Shown: positions 34,290 through 43,375 of the stretch, in pieces
Layout of the letters: the number at the start of each line of letters is the position of its first letter
Position numbering within the stretch: the stretch's first letter is position 1
From: JBCCGR01 sp039029195
GTDB taxonomy: Bacteria > Pseudomonadota > Alphaproteobacteria > Rhizobiales > Rhizobiaceae
Direction: 5' to 3'
DNA length: 62,444 nt
NCBI GenBank assembly: GCA_039029195.1
Contig: JBCCGR010000025.1
Location: 1-62,444, forward strand
Notes under the pieces: generated by a model
Seen by the model: the letters and a program-made list of their open reading frames with translations, nothing else
Told to the model about the DNA's origin: nothing
Database searches by the model: none
Made by a program: the position numbers and the translations under genes

Positions 34290-35384
34290 TCACAGCTGTC
34301 CGGTCTGCCCGCGATGGCGCAAATAGTGATCGGCCAATGTGCAGGCCATCATGGCCTCGGCAATTGGCACGGCGCGAATGCCGACGCAAGGATCGTGACG
34401 CCCTTTGGTCATGACATCCACCTCTTCGCCATCAGAAGTGATGCTTTTGCGTGACGTGAGGATGGAGGATGTTGGTTTCACTGCAAATCGGACAACGACA
34501 GGCTGTCCGGAGGAAATTCCACCCAGTATTCCCCCGGCATGGTTCGAAAGGAACACCGGCGCGCCATCATTGCCAAGCCGCATTTCGTCGGCATTGGCTT
34601 CGCCGGTCAGGGACGCGGCTCCAAATCCATTGCCGATTTCAACCCCTTTGACGGCATTGATCGACATCATGTTCGAGGCCAGGTCCTGATCAAGTTTTCC
34701 GTAGATCGGAGCGCCCCAGCCTGCGGGAACGCCTTCCGCCACACATTCTATGACCGCTCCAACGCTTGAACCAGATTTCCGAATTCCATCGAGATAATCG
34801 GCCCAGCGATCAATCGCGGAAGCATCCGGGCAAAAGAACGGGTTTTCATTGACCTGCGACCAGTCCCACTGGTCCCGGTCGATCATCTCGGTTCCCATCT
34901 GCACCATGGCAGCGCGAATTGTGACACCGGGGATGACTTTGCGTGCAACAGCAGCCGCCGCCACGCGTGCAGCCGTTTCGCGGGCTGATGAACGTCCGCC
35001 GCCGCGGTAATCCCGGATGCCGTACTTGGCGTCATAGGTATAGTCCGCATGGCCCGGACGATAGCGGGATTTGATCTCGGAGTAGTCCTTGGAGCGCTGA
35101 TCGGTGTTTTCGATCATCATGGAAATCGGCGTGCCGGTGGTGGTAAATTCATCTTCATCATCTCCCGCCAGAACACCGGAGAGGAGCTTCACCTGATCCG
35201 CTTCGCGTCGCTGGGTGGTGAACTTCGATTGCCCGGGCTTTCGCTTGTCGAGGAACGACTGAATTTCGGTCAGCGAAAGTTCCAGCCCGGGCGGACAGCC
35301 ATCCACCACACAGCCCAATGCCGGTCCGTGGCTCTCGCCCCATGTGGTGACACGGAACAGATGTCCGAAACTGTTGTGTGACAT
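34290..35384 (-). CDS. aroC: Chorismate synthase
   Basis: The product is 364 residues. It has the family signatures GESHGPALGCVVDGCPPG, YRPGHADYTYDAKYG, RGGGRSSARETAARVAAG-like and KPTSSI. FMN-dependent, it converts EPSP to chorismate for aromatic amino acids, folate and ubiquinone. It is upstream of ribB on the same strand. Confidence 0.96.
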   Translation of the reverse strand: MSHNSFGHLFRVTTWGESHGPALGCVVDGCPPGLELSLTEIQSFLDKRKPGQSKFTTQRREADQVKLLSGVLAGDDEDEFTTTGTPISMMIENTDQRSKDYSEIKSRYRPGHADYTYDAKYGIRDYRGGGRSSARETAARVAAAAVARKVIPGVTIRAAMVQMGTEMIDRDQWDWSQVNENPFFCPDASAIDRWADYLDGIRKSGSSVGAVIECVAEGVPAGWGAPIYGKLDQDLASNMMSINAVKGVEIGNGFGAASLTGEANADEMRLGNDGAPVFLSNHAGGILGGISSGQPVVVRFAVKPTSSILTSRKSITSDGEEVDVMTKGRHDPCVGIRAVPIAEAMMACTLADHYLRHRGQTGQL

Positions 35385-35459
35385 GATTTACGGGGTCCGG
35401 CGAATGGTAATCGCGCGTGTCTTAGAGCTTTTGAAGCGCCGGGGGAAGGGAGGGATGGC

Positions 35460-35750
35460 TCAGGAAACGGCACCATGGAGGATGCTGTTGATCAGTGTCT
35501 GGTAGGGGATTCCCTCCCGGACAGCTCTTGCCTTCAAACGCATAAGGTCCGACTCAGGAATGCGAATTGTTACCTTGACCCGACTTTCATGAATCGTGGC
35601 GCGCGCAGACGCTTGCAGATCTGCCTTCAACTGATCTGTAAGATGGCTCTCGCCGATCTTGTAGTCGGGATGTTCAATCGCCTCGACAAGCTCTCGTTCT
35701 TCATCATCCAGATAGTGCGAAATGGTTGGTTCCGTTGGCATCGCATTCAC
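35460..35750 (-). CDS. CopG/BrnA-like antitoxin
   Basis: The product is 96 residues. A DNA-binding ribbon-helix-helix at the C-terminus reads VTIRIPESDLMRLKARAVREG followed by IPYQTLINSILHGA. It binds its own promoter and neutralises the toxin encoded just upstream. Its ATG overlaps the toxin stop (ATGA). The toxin-first order fits BrnT-BrnA pairs. Confidence 0.8.
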   Translation of the reverse strand: MNAMPTEPTISHYLDDEERELVEAIEHPDYKIGESHLTDQLKADLQASARATIHESRVKVTIRIPESDLMRLKARAVREGIPYQTLINSILHGAVS

Positions 35751-36019
35751 CGTTTCAAATAGTGTGCAGTGTGCTTCCTGCTGGGGTACATAGTTTTGAG
35801 GAATATTTCGTGCTCGGTTTCCACAAACGGAACCACGTAAGCATAAGAATCGATCTCGACCACGAGCAGTATTTGATTTGGCCGTGTGGGATTATCGATG
35901 ACATCAAGCACTTTTCCTTCATCTATCGCCACCAAACAATCTTCAAATCCCACTCCGCCCCGAGATTTATCCGCGCGAAGCGCATTGGATTTCTCTGCGT
36001 TCCATCGGACAGGTTTCAT
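35747..36019 (-). CDS. BrnT-like RNase toxin
   Basis: The product is 90 residues: VRWNAEKSNALRADKSRGGVG at the N-terminus, then FEDCLVAIDEGKVLDVIDNP, then FVETEHEIFLKTMYPSRKHT. The W-N-xxK..F-E-D..K-xx-PSRK layout fits BrnT-type ribosome-independent RNases. The gene pair has shorter leader DNA and lower GC than its neighbours, as is common for mobile toxin-antitoxin modules. Confidence 0.75.
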   Translation of the reverse strand: MKPVRWNAEKSNALRADKSRGGVGFEDCLVAIDEGKVLDVIDNPTRPNQILLVVEIDSYAYVVPFVETEHEIFLKTMYPSRKHTAHYLKR

Positions 36020-36103
36020 ATGAGATATGTATGTACAGAGTATGGCACATTAACTTAACACACCTCGGTCCTCAATCAAAATCGGGTGCCGATCAAGATG
36101 GGA

Positions 36104-37027
36104 TCACCCGCCCGTCAGCACCTCGCGTACCTTGTCGGCAATCATGGCGGAGACGCGCACATTGGATTCTTCCGTCACGCCGGCAATGTGCGGCGTGAGG
36201 ATCAGGTTCGGAACGCCATCAAACAGTTGCGCAGCCTCTGCGGACAAGGGTTCGGTTTCAAACACATCCAGCGCCGCGCCGCCGAGGGCATCTGTCTTCA
36301 ATGCGTCAACCAGAGCAGCCTCATCCACCACGCCGCCTCGGGCTGCATTGATCAGAATGGCATCTGACTTCATCTGCGACAGTCGGGGCGCATTGATGAG
36401 GTGACGGGTTTCTTCGGTCAGTGGCGTGTGGAGGCTCACCACATCGCTGGTATCCAAGAGATCATCCAGCGATATGCGTTCAGTTTCTGACCAAGCCGGG
36501 TGATCGTCTTGTAGAAACGGGTCGCTCGCCACAACGTGCATACCCAGACCTCGCGCGAGACCCGCTGTGTGCTGCGCAATCGCGCCAAATCCAACCAGTC
36601 CAAGGGTCTTGCCAAAGATTTCACGCCCCGCGCAGGCCTGTCGTGGCCAGGAGCCTGCCATCATCGCCCCGTGAGACTGGTAGGCGCCACGCAGCAATTG
36701 CATTGCCGTGCTGATGACGTATTCGGCGACGCTCAGATTGTTGGCACCCGTCGCCGGTATCACGGCCACATTGCGGTCGGCGCAGGCCACGAGGTCGATA
36801 TTGTCGAGCCCCACACCAAGTCGTCCAACCACCTTCAGATTTGGTGCAGCGGCTAGCAAATCGGCAGTCACTTGCGTGCGATTGCGCACGATCAGAGCTG
36901 TCGCCTCGCTAAGCAAAGCCGGAATTTTCTCCTGCGCATCCGCAAGCGATGGGTCGTTCAGCACCCGGAAATCCTGCGCCAACCCGTCGATGGGGGCCTG
37001 ATCCATAAATTCGGTGATGACGATCAT
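36104..37027 (-). CDS. D-2-hydroxyacid dehydrogenase (SerA/SlcC-like)
   Basis: The product is 307 residues. It has a Rossmann NAD motif GFGAIAQHTAGLARG. The catalytic Arg is in NAARGGVVDEAAL, with Glu in DVFETEPL and His in LTPHIAGVTEES. The N-terminus (ITEFMDQAPIDGL, IVRNRTQV) resembles what I remember of (S)-sulfolactate dehydrogenase SlcC, but many hydroxyacid enzymes share it. Its ATG overlaps the Gfo gene stop. It is the last gene of the sugar-catabolic operon and probably oxidises or reduces the three-carbon product. Confidence 0.85.
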   Translation of the reverse strand: MIVITEFMDQAPIDGLAQDFRVLNDPSLADAQEKIPALLSEATALIVRNRTQVTADLLAAAPNLKVVGRLGVGLDNIDLVACADRNVAVIPATGANNLSVAEYVISTAMQLLRGAYQSHGAMMAGSWPRQACAGREIFGKTLGLVGFGAIAQHTAGLARGLGMHVVASDPFLQDDHPAWSETERISLDDLLDTSDVVSLHTPLTEETRHLINAPRLSQMKSDAILINAARGGVVDEAALVDALKTDALGGAALDVFETEPLSAEAAQLFDGVPNLILTPHIAGVTEESNVRVSAMIADKVREVLTGG

Positions 37028-38133
37028 TGCATTTCTTCCATTCTGACGGCCCGCCCTTCACGTGCCGAGCGTTCTGCGGCTTCTCCGATCAACACGGACA
37101 TCAGGCCATCGTGCAGGCTGACATCGGGTGTGCCGCGACCGGTGCGAACCAGTTCAAGAAACTTCTGGTGCTGAAAGAAGGTTGAGCCGTGGTGATCGCC
37201 CGCGCCCAAAATAGCCTCATCCACGTGAACAGGTTCAATCTTTTCCCGTTTGGTCTCACGGTCGCTGATGACAATCTGCGAGTGTCGTTCCTTGCCATCC
37301 GAAGAGAAGCGCGCAGGGCCAGGCACGCACGCATCGATCCGTGCCTTTGGGCCGGTCACGGATATGATCTCCTGCCAATAAGAGCCTTCGGCAAACATGC
37401 AAAGATCAAGCATGCCACGTGTGCCGTTTTCGAAATCTACGATGACGAACGCATTGTCGATAATGTCGGGCGTGGCACCGTCATAGCGTTCTTCCTGATG
37501 GTTCACATCGGCGGCTGCCGAGGCATAGACTCGCACGGGCTCGCTCTTGAGTGCCAGACGCATCAGGTCCCAGAAGTGGCAACATTTCTCCACCAAAGTT
37601 CCGCCGGTACGGTGGTTGAAGCGGTTCCAGTCGCCCACTTTTTCCAGAAACGGAAACCGGTGCTCGCGGATGCTCATCATCTTCGCCGGACCCGCGGTGC
37701 CCGCTTCAATCTTAGAAAGAAGACGTTGAACCGGTGGCATGTAGCGATATTCCATCGCCACCCACACCAGCGCACCCGAGCCATTGGCCTGTGCGATCAG
37801 GTCCCGACAATTGTCGGACGTTGTACAAAGCGGTTTTTCACAAAGAACCGGTTTTTTAGCACCAATCAGGTCCTGCATGATGGCGTGATGCGTGTCGTTG
37901 GGTGAGGCCAACAACACAGCGTCAAACTCCGCGCTCGAGAGCATCGATTTGTAGTCGTCAAAGGTCGCTGGCTGATGGCCCGATCGGTCCCGAACGGTGG
38001 ATGCGGCCGTATTCCGCATTCTCTCGTCGGGATCACTGATCGCCGAAATTTCAGCTCCGTCGAGCAGCGCAACATTGCGAATGTGCTCCTGACCCATCAT
38101 GCCGGAACCGATCAGGGCATATTTGGTAGTCAT
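37024..38133 (-). CDS. Gfo/Idh/MocA-family oxidoreductase
   Basis: The product is 369 residues. The NAD(P)-binding motif is GSGMMGQEHIRN, and the family motif is CEKPLC (Lys in the EKP catalytic loop). The second domain has HRTGGTLVEKCCHFWD with the usual His. It oxidises or epimerises a sugar, sugar acid or inositol. It sits 2 nt after the FucI-like gene and overlaps the hydroxyacid dehydrogenase. Confidence 0.88.
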   Translation of the reverse strand: MTTKYALIGSGMMGQEHIRNVALLDGAEISAISDPDERMRNTAASTVRDRSGHQPATFDDYKSMLSSAEFDAVLLASPNDTHHAIMQDLIGAKKPVLCEKPLCTTSDNCRDLIAQANGSGALVWVAMEYRYMPPVQRLLSKIEAGTAGPAKMMSIREHRFPFLEKVGDWNRFNHRTGGTLVEKCCHFWDLMRLALKSEPVRVYASAAADVNHQEERYDGATPDIIDNAFVIVDFENGTRGMLDLCMFAEGSYWQEIISVTGPKARIDACVPGPARFSSDGKERHSQIVISDRETKREKIEPVHVDEAILGAGDHHGSTFFQHQKFLELVRTGRGTPDVSLHDGLMSVLIGEAAERSAREGRAVRMEEMQ

Positions 38134-38135
38134 GG

Positions 38136-39521
38136 TCAGATCTCCACAACGGGCAAATCGAGCGCGGCTGCTACGTCAAGAAGAGCGGCGCGATGGTCGC
38201 CATAGCAGACCGCCATATGGTGCTCCAACCGGCTTTCGATCACCCGATCGAGCGTTTCAGAGGCGGGCGCGTCAAAGCGGATGACGCCGGATGTGCCGGT
38301 GAACGCCATAGGGCGTTTCAGCATTTCGCCCGTCGCAATCACCATGGCTGTTTGGCCTTTGGCTTGGGACATACGCATCAGCGTCACGCGACCCGGTTTG
38401 AGCGGGAATTCGAACAGCAGCGGCATCTTGCGGTTGGTGTGAATGGTCGCTGCGGGTTCAACGTCCGGATCTCGCATGGAAATTGGAGCCTGACCGCAAT
38501 GCCAGATGACGCCTGAATTGTCATCGACATCAATGTCTACGAGGTCTGTCAGGAAGACGGGCGCATCGGCGACCTGCTGCAGAACAAGCTGTGTCAGGGC
38601 ACCGTAGACGTCGGCTTCGCAGGCGCAGGGCGTTCTGGCTTCGCCAAGCATGGATACGGGCCCGCAGACCGCACCGCCATATTCTGTGAAGGTTTCCGGC
38701 CAACAGCGAATGGCAAATGCGTCGTAGTTCCCGCCGCTGCGAAGTTCGTCCAGCGCGACCTTGAGGCGCGCCGACCGGTCAAGCTCGGTCTGATCAACGG
38801 CATCGAGCCCGGAAAGCTGTGCTTTCGCTGTCTCAAGCACGGTTTCCGCTGCATCGTCCGGCAGCGCTCGCGCCGTTTCGAACAGATCGTCGAGTTCGAG
38901 TTCATCAACCGCAACACCAGCAAGGGCATCGAGTTTGTTGGTGTCGTAGGCACAGGTGTCGAACCCGTCCGGGTGCGCGCCGATGCGACCAATTCTCTTG
39001 CCGGCGAGCGACGCGGCGGTCGATTGGGCTCGTGCTGATGCTGAATTGCTACTCGACACAGCCTGTGGCGCTGGGGCTCTGTTCGAAGTGCCAAGGAGGA
39101 GCGAAAACTCAGCATCCGTCATTTTGTCTGGCGCACAATAGGACCAACCGAAACTGATCCCGTTCAATCCAAGTGCATGGCTCGCCAGATTGAGCCCGCA
39201 GAACGAATTGAGCCGCAACCGTCCGCCCAGCCGGGGTTCGGGGATCGCCCAGATGGAGAGCGGGGCTTCGAGTGTATTGGCGATATCGACGATTGCCACA
39301 GCGTCGGTAAATGTCACCTGAAGCACCAGCACGCAGTCGATGGGCTGCGAGGCGAGGTCCGACAAAGCCGCATTGGTTGCGTCTGCGTCAAACAGCAGAT
39401 CTCGGGAGCCAGTAAATTCGTGTCCAGACTGGTCAAGCTCAGACAGCATGGCGCGCAGATTTTCGTTGGCGAAGTCAACGTCGAAGGTTGCCCGCGCCAG
39501 AGGCAGGAGTCCGATTTTCAT
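38136..39521 (-). CDS. L-fucose/L-arabinose isomerase-like protein
   Basis: The product is 461 residues of the FucI/AraA fold. An N-terminal Rossmann-like domain (MKIGLLPLARATFDVDFA) is followed by the central FAIRCWPETFTEYGGAVCGPVSML, typical of fucose-isomerase-like proteins. The C-terminal barrel holds KPGRVTLMRMSQ. It would interconvert an aldose and a ketose with Mn. About 20 residues after SLLLGTSN are Ser/Ala-rich and low complexity. In this operon it is the best candidate for aldose-to-ketose conversion ahead of the kinase. Confidence 0.8.
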   Translation of the reverse strand: MKIGLLPLARATFDVDFANENLRAMLSELDQSGHEFTGSRDLLFDADATNAALSDLASQPIDCVLVLQVTFTDAVAIVDIANTLEAPLSIWAIPEPRLGGRLRLNSFCGLNLASHALGLNGISFGWSYCAPDKMTDAEFSLLLGTSNRAPAPQAVSSSNSASARAQSTAASLAGKRIGRIGAHPDGFDTCAYDTNKLDALAGVAVDELELDDLFETARALPDDAAETVLETAKAQLSGLDAVDQTELDRSARLKVALDELRSGGNYDAFAIRCWPETFTEYGGAVCGPVSMLGEARTPCACEADVYGALTQLVLQQVADAPVFLTDLVDIDVDDNSGVIWHCGQAPISMRDPDVEPAATIHTNRKMPLLFEFPLKPGRVTLMRMSQAKGQTAMVIATGEMLKRPMAFTGTSGVIRFDAPASETLDRVIESRLEHHMAVCYGDHRAALLDVAAALDLPVVEI

Positions 39522-39531
39522 GGCTTAGTTC

Positions 39532-40557
39532 CTACATCGCAGCATAGCTGTGTCGGAAATCCGAGCTCACCGGCAAAAATCCGGCGCCATCATCGCCATA
39601 GCAGGAATGGGAAAACCAGCTTGACGCCGTTTCGTCGGCTAGCGCTGAGATGTCGCTCATATAATCGCGACCGTCTGAGCTCAATTCGGCCTGGATCGCG
39701 GACCAGTCAGGATATTTGTTGAAGGCATCAAGCCAGATGGCTCGACCGGCCAGAAAGCCAGAGGCACCTGCTTTGAACGCATGCTCCAGAATATTGCGGA
39801 ATTCCGGCTTTCCGGCCCCAGCTGACAACATCACCCAGGGACGACCGGCGAGGCGCCCCATCTCGTCGAAGAGGTCCTGCACGTCCTGCGACCCGTCAGC
39901 GTCTTTCGCGTTGACCGGGCTTTCCAGCTTGAACACATCAATGCCGTAGTCTGGTTTGGCAAACTCTTCGACCGATGCCAAAACATCGTCCGCCCGTTTG
40001 CCCTGCAATTCGACATACTCTTTCGTCTGATGCGCGTCGCTTGCAAGTGGATAAACAAGAATTTCAAAGAGATAGGGAATATCGTAGCGTGCGCATTCTT
40101 CACCAACGTGCTTGGCGTAATCCTGCTGTGCCCGACAGATGGAAGGCGAGGCATCAGGACGGTACCAGACCAGCACTTTGACCGCATCACCACCCATGCG
40201 CTTGATTTTTGCGACCGACCAGTCATCAATGCTGGCGCTCAGCCGCCCCTCATTTGTCTCCTGAAAAAGAGAATCTTCAAGGGTCACGATCAAGCCCTTG
40301 GTTGGCGACAGCACACCAATGCTCTTGGGAACCGCATAGTGCGGATCGAGCAGCATGGCGGTGGATTGATCCTGCAGGGTTTCAACGAGCATGGACTTGA
40401 ACCGGGCAACCTCGTCCCACGGTGCCTCTTCAACACCGTGATGCTTGGCAATTGGTCCTTTGATGGGCGGTCGCTGGTCCACCGCCGTCATTTTGAAGAT
40501 GCCGTTGGCATCCGCCATTCTTCGCATGCCCCAAAGCTTACCGGGGGTCAGTTGCAT
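39532..40557 (-). CDS. LacD/YihT-type class I ketose-phosphate aldolase
   Basis: The product is 341 residues. The Schiff-base Lys is K210 (GIDVFKLESPVN), and the phosphate-end Arg is R272 (GFLAGRAIW). Other family blocks are MTAVDQRPPIKG and MLLDPHYAVP. Relatives are tagatose-1,6-bisphosphate aldolase (LacD) and sulfofructose-phosphate aldolase (YihT); overall it looks closer to LacD. It cleaves a ketose phosphate to DHAP plus an aldehyde. It overlaps the kinase gene by 10 bp. Confidence 0.87.
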   Translation of the reverse strand: MQLTPGKLWGMRRMADANGIFKMTAVDQRPPIKGPIAKHHGVEEAPWDEVARFKSMLVETLQDQSTAMLLDPHYAVPKSIGVLSPTKGLIVTLEDSLFQETNEGRLSASIDDWSVAKIKRMGGDAVKVLVWYRPDASPSICRAQQDYAKHVGEECARYDIPYLFEILVYPLASDAHQTKEYVELQGKRADDVLASVEEFAKPDYGIDVFKLESPVNAKDADGSQDVQDLFDEMGRLAGRPWVMLSAGAGKPEFRNILEHAFKAGASGFLAGRAIWLDAFNKYPDWSAIQAELSSDGRDYMSDISALADETASSWFSHSCYGDDGAGFLPVSSDFRHSYAAM

Positions 40558-41441
40558 AGTCCGTTCTCCTGCATGAAGCGTTCTGTCTCATCTCGGGTCG
40601 GACATCCAAGCCGACCACCAAATTTCGTGCATTTCAGCGCCGCGCCCGCGTTTGCAAACGTGATGGCGTTGGTCTCGGAGCCCGTTTCGGCCAACCGAAG
40701 CGCAAAGAGCCCGTGCCAAATGTCACCCGCACCAAGCGTGTCGACCACGTCGACCTGTGGTGCAGGGATGTTTTCTATCGTTTTGCCATCGACGAAATAG
40801 GTGCCTTCAGCACCATGGGTGGCGCAAACAAAAGCTTCGTATGTCCGCGAAACCTCCGTGAGCGCGTCGTGGATGCTGGCAATACCTGTCATCTCCGTGA
40901 TGCCTTGATGGGAAAAGGCGATGTGCGTCGCGTCTCTCAGTGCGTCCGGGTCAACCTCATGCTCAGCATCAACCACACCCGGAACGTCGCGCGCTCTGGC
41001 GATCTGCATGGATTTTTCAAGGATCGGTGACCGGCGATTGTCTGCCAGTACCACGTCAAATGTCTCACCGGTTTCAAGCCAGTCTGTGCCTTGAATAAGG
41101 TCATTGCCACGAAAATTGACGACCTGACGTTCGCCTTGCCGGTCCACATAAATGGACGAGAAGGAAGACTTGCCACCTTCCGCGCGGTGCACGAGGCTTG
41201 TGTCGACGCCTTCACTTTCCAGCTCGCCAAGGATGAGATCGCCGATCACATCATCGCCCATGCGGGCAGCAAGCTTGGCGGTTGCTCCGTGGCGCGCGAT
41301 TGCGACGGCGGCATTGGCGGCACAACCGCCACCAACAATGGCTGCTTCTTCCGTCCAGTATTTCTCAGGCGTTGAGGGCATTTCCTCGACCTTCAAAACA
41401 AAATCCACGACCGCAATTCCGGTAACCAGAATGTTCGTCAT
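40548..41441 (-). CDS. PfkB-family sugar kinase, sulfofructose-kinase-like
   Basis: The product is 297 residues with a ribokinase fold and catalytic DTLGAGDIWHG (D240). Over its length it looks like E. coli YihV (TGIAVVD.., KSSFSSIYVDRQGERQVVNF, VVLADNR, ALKCTKFGGRLGCP). K27, N109 and R136 align with K27, N109 and R138 of YihV, which I remember as the sulfonate pocket. It probably phosphorylates a C6-modified ketose. The comparison is from memory, not a search. Confidence 0.82.
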   Translation of the reverse strand: MTNILVTGIAVVDFVLKVEEMPSTPEKYWTEEAAIVGGGCAANAAVAIARHGATAKLAARMGDDVIGDLILGELESEGVDTSLVHRAEGGKSSFSSIYVDRQGERQVVNFRGNDLIQGTDWLETGETFDVVLADNRRSPILEKSMQIARARDVPGVVDAEHEVDPDALRDATHIAFSHQGITEMTGIASIHDALTEVSRTYEAFVCATHGAEGTYFVDGKTIENIPAPQVDVVDTLGAGDIWHGLFALRLAETGSETNAITFANAGAALKCTKFGGRLGCPTRDETERFMQENGLCN

Positions 41442-41451
41442 CTGCCCACGT

Positions 41452-42756
41452 TCAATCCACTTTAAGGCCGCTTGGAACGGCGACGGGTTTGCCGAGGCGA
41501 CCCTTGGTCGACTCGGTTCCCGTCAGGGCATGCATAAAGGCAACCAGATCAGCAATTTCAGAATCAGAAAGGGCAGGAACGTCCACATCCACCTTGGAGC
41601 GCAGGCGCGCGCGCTCGCGCTTATCGTTGAACGAAACGAAGTCGATATCCTTCAGCCAGGGCGCGTGGGGCAGGGCGGCGCTTTTCGGTTTCCAACGATC
41701 AAACGCGGCATGTGGCTCCATATGATGGCGGATAATGCCCTCAAGCGTTGGATAGGCACCGTTGTGACCATAAGGGCCGGTAATCGCCACATTTCTGAGC
41801 ATTGGCGTGCGGAAGCGATAGGCATCCTCCAGCCTGTCGCTTTCGCCCATCAGCCCCACATCGCGCACGTAAGGGTCAAACCGGCGCGTTCGTCCCGGAC
41901 CAAAGTGGGGCAATGCCAAAGCGTGGAACTTCTGATCCGAAAGCAGCGCCCCTGAGTGGCACGATGCGCATTTCCCTTTGTAGAAAAAGAGATCAAGCCC
42001 GCGTTCTTGAGCGCTGCTGAGCGCATCGATCTTGCCGGTCAGATAAGTGTCGTAAGGCGTGTCAAATGACGTCCACTCATGCACCATAAAAGCGGCGAGA
42101 GCTTCGGCAATGTGAGTAATGTTCACATCAAGCGGCTGTTTGACATCATCGAACAGGGAAACAAACCGATTTCCATATTCGGGGATCACCCGCACCCGCT
42201 TGGCAATAATCGGCCAGACATAATCGATCCGGTCATGGGCAGCACCTGCAACCTCATTTTCCTTGGGATTGCCTGCCATTTCAAACTGTGAGGTGAGGGG
42301 AAACAGCGCCTGTGCTGCCAGAATGGTTGAGAGCCCCTTCGGCAGCCATTCCTCTGCCGGGGAATTGTATCCATTCTGGTAAATGTCCGACACGGATAGT
42401 CGGCCATCATGGAACAGGGTATGGATCTCTTTCGCCCCGAGGTTCCAAAGACCGGGCGAATTGCGGGGGATGCGCTTCTTGATGCGCTGATCGCCCGTTC
42501 CGGCAGTCCGTTTTGGCCCGACGCCAACCCCGCCTTCGCCGATCCCCAGAGAAAGGCCATCGCTGGTTCCAAAATCATGCGAGTGGCAGGTGCCACAGGA
42601 GATGTTGCGATTGCCCGAAAGGATGGGATCATAAAACAGCAGTTGGCCCAGCTTGGCCCGCTCGAGATCGACCTTGGGGAAATCAGCTTGGGTCAGCGGT
42701 TTCGGCAGAACGAATTTTGCTTCCGACGCTTGCAAGGCGCCACCCATCATCGCCAT
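41452..42756 (-). CDS. Diheme cytochrome c peroxidase / MauG-family protein
   Basis: The product is about 434 residues. Two c-type heme sites, CGTCH and CASCH, are present. The core reads KLGQLLFYDPILSGNRNISC at the N-terminal side and TPMLRNVAITGPYGHNGAYPTLE at the C-terminal side. It is exported: the start ATG 42756 gives MAMMGGALQASEA, which is short for a signal. In-frame residues upstream (VLPSALIF) would complete one but have no standard start, so the 5' end is unsure. It reads into the sugar operon with a 10-nt gap. Confidence 0.82.
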   Translation of the reverse strand: MAMMGGALQASEAKFVLPKPLTQADFPKVDLERAKLGQLLFYDPILSGNRNISCGTCHSHDFGTSDGLSLGIGEGGVGVGPKRTAGTGDQRIKKRIPRNSPGLWNLGAKEIHTLFHDGRLSVSDIYQNGYNSPAEEWLPKGLSTILAAQALFPLTSQFEMAGNPKENEVAGAAHDRIDYVWPIIAKRVRVIPEYGNRFVSLFDDVKQPLDVNITHIAEALAAFMVHEWTSFDTPYDTYLTGKIDALSSAQERGLDLFFYKGKCASCHSGALLSDQKFHALALPHFGPGRTRRFDPYVRDVGLMGESDRLEDAYRFRTPMLRNVAITGPYGHNGAYPTLEGIIRHHMEPHAAFDRWKPKSAALPHAPWLKDIDFVSFNDKRERARLRSKVDVDVPALSDSEIADLVAFMHALTGTESTKGRLGKPVAVPSGLKVD

Positions 42757-42783
42757 AAAGATCAGAGCTGATGGGAGAACAAA

Positions 42784-43266
42784 ATGCCGTTTCGTTTGAT
42801 TTTTGCACTGATCCTGTGGGCAGGTCTTGGCACTATTGCCCACGCCGAAATTGAAAAAGCGCGCGATCTTATGGAGGCCGGGAAATTTGTTGAGGCGCGC
42901 AAGGCGCTTCTGCCCGCCGCTCGCTCCGGCAATGCCGACGCCGAAGAGCTGATCGGGGTGATGTACGCGATGGGTCTTGGGGTCGAACGCGACGATGTTC
43001 GCGCATTTGAATGGTATCTGCGGGCTTCTATGAAGGGCCACGCTGGCGCCCAGTCGGGCGTGGGCTGGTACTACGAGGTGGGCCGGGGCATGCCGAAGCG
43101 GGATCTTGTTCGCGCCTACATGTGGTACGTCCTGTCCGCCATTGGCGGTGATCCCGATGCCGCGATTTCGCAGGAAGAGGTTGTGAAGAAAATGACGGCG
43201 GAACAAATCGAAAAGGCCCATACGCTGATCGATGATTACAAAAGCTGGTTATATCCGTTCAGATGA
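42784..43266 (+). CDS. Exported Sel1-repeat protein
   Basis: The product is 160 residues with a signal peptide (MPFRLIFALILWAGLGTIAHA). It has two to three Sel1 repeats (GNADAEELIGVMYAMGLGV, GHAGAQSGVGWYYEVGRGM, DLVRAYMWYVLSAI). It is divergent from the MauG-like gene across 27 bp. It interrupts the otherwise minus-strand catabolic island. It could scaffold a periplasmic complex; the role is unknown. Confidence 0.85.
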   Translation: MPFRLIFALILWAGLGTIAHAEIEKARDLMEAGKFVEARKALLPAARSGNADAEELIGVMYAMGLGVERDDVRAFEWYLRASMKGHAGAQSGVGWYYEVGRGMPKRDLVRAYMWYVLSAIGGDPDAAISQEEVVKKMTAEQIEKAHTLIDDYKSWLYPFR

Positions 43267-43324
43267 ACCCAAATTAGGTTCTCATGTTACTGGCTGAACT
43301 TGCGGCACCGGTCCGGCAAATGCC

Positions 43325-43349
43325 CCGGGCCGCGAATGTCGCGACCCGG
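43325..43349. terminator. Stem-loop between convergent Sel1 and dctP genes
   Basis: CCGGGCCGCGA-atg-TCGCGACCCGG (one mismatch) is followed on the plus strand by GTTTCATTT. It is placed to end both converging transcripts. Confidence 0.6.
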
Positions 43350-43375
43350 AGTTTCATTTATGACAGGCAAGGATC

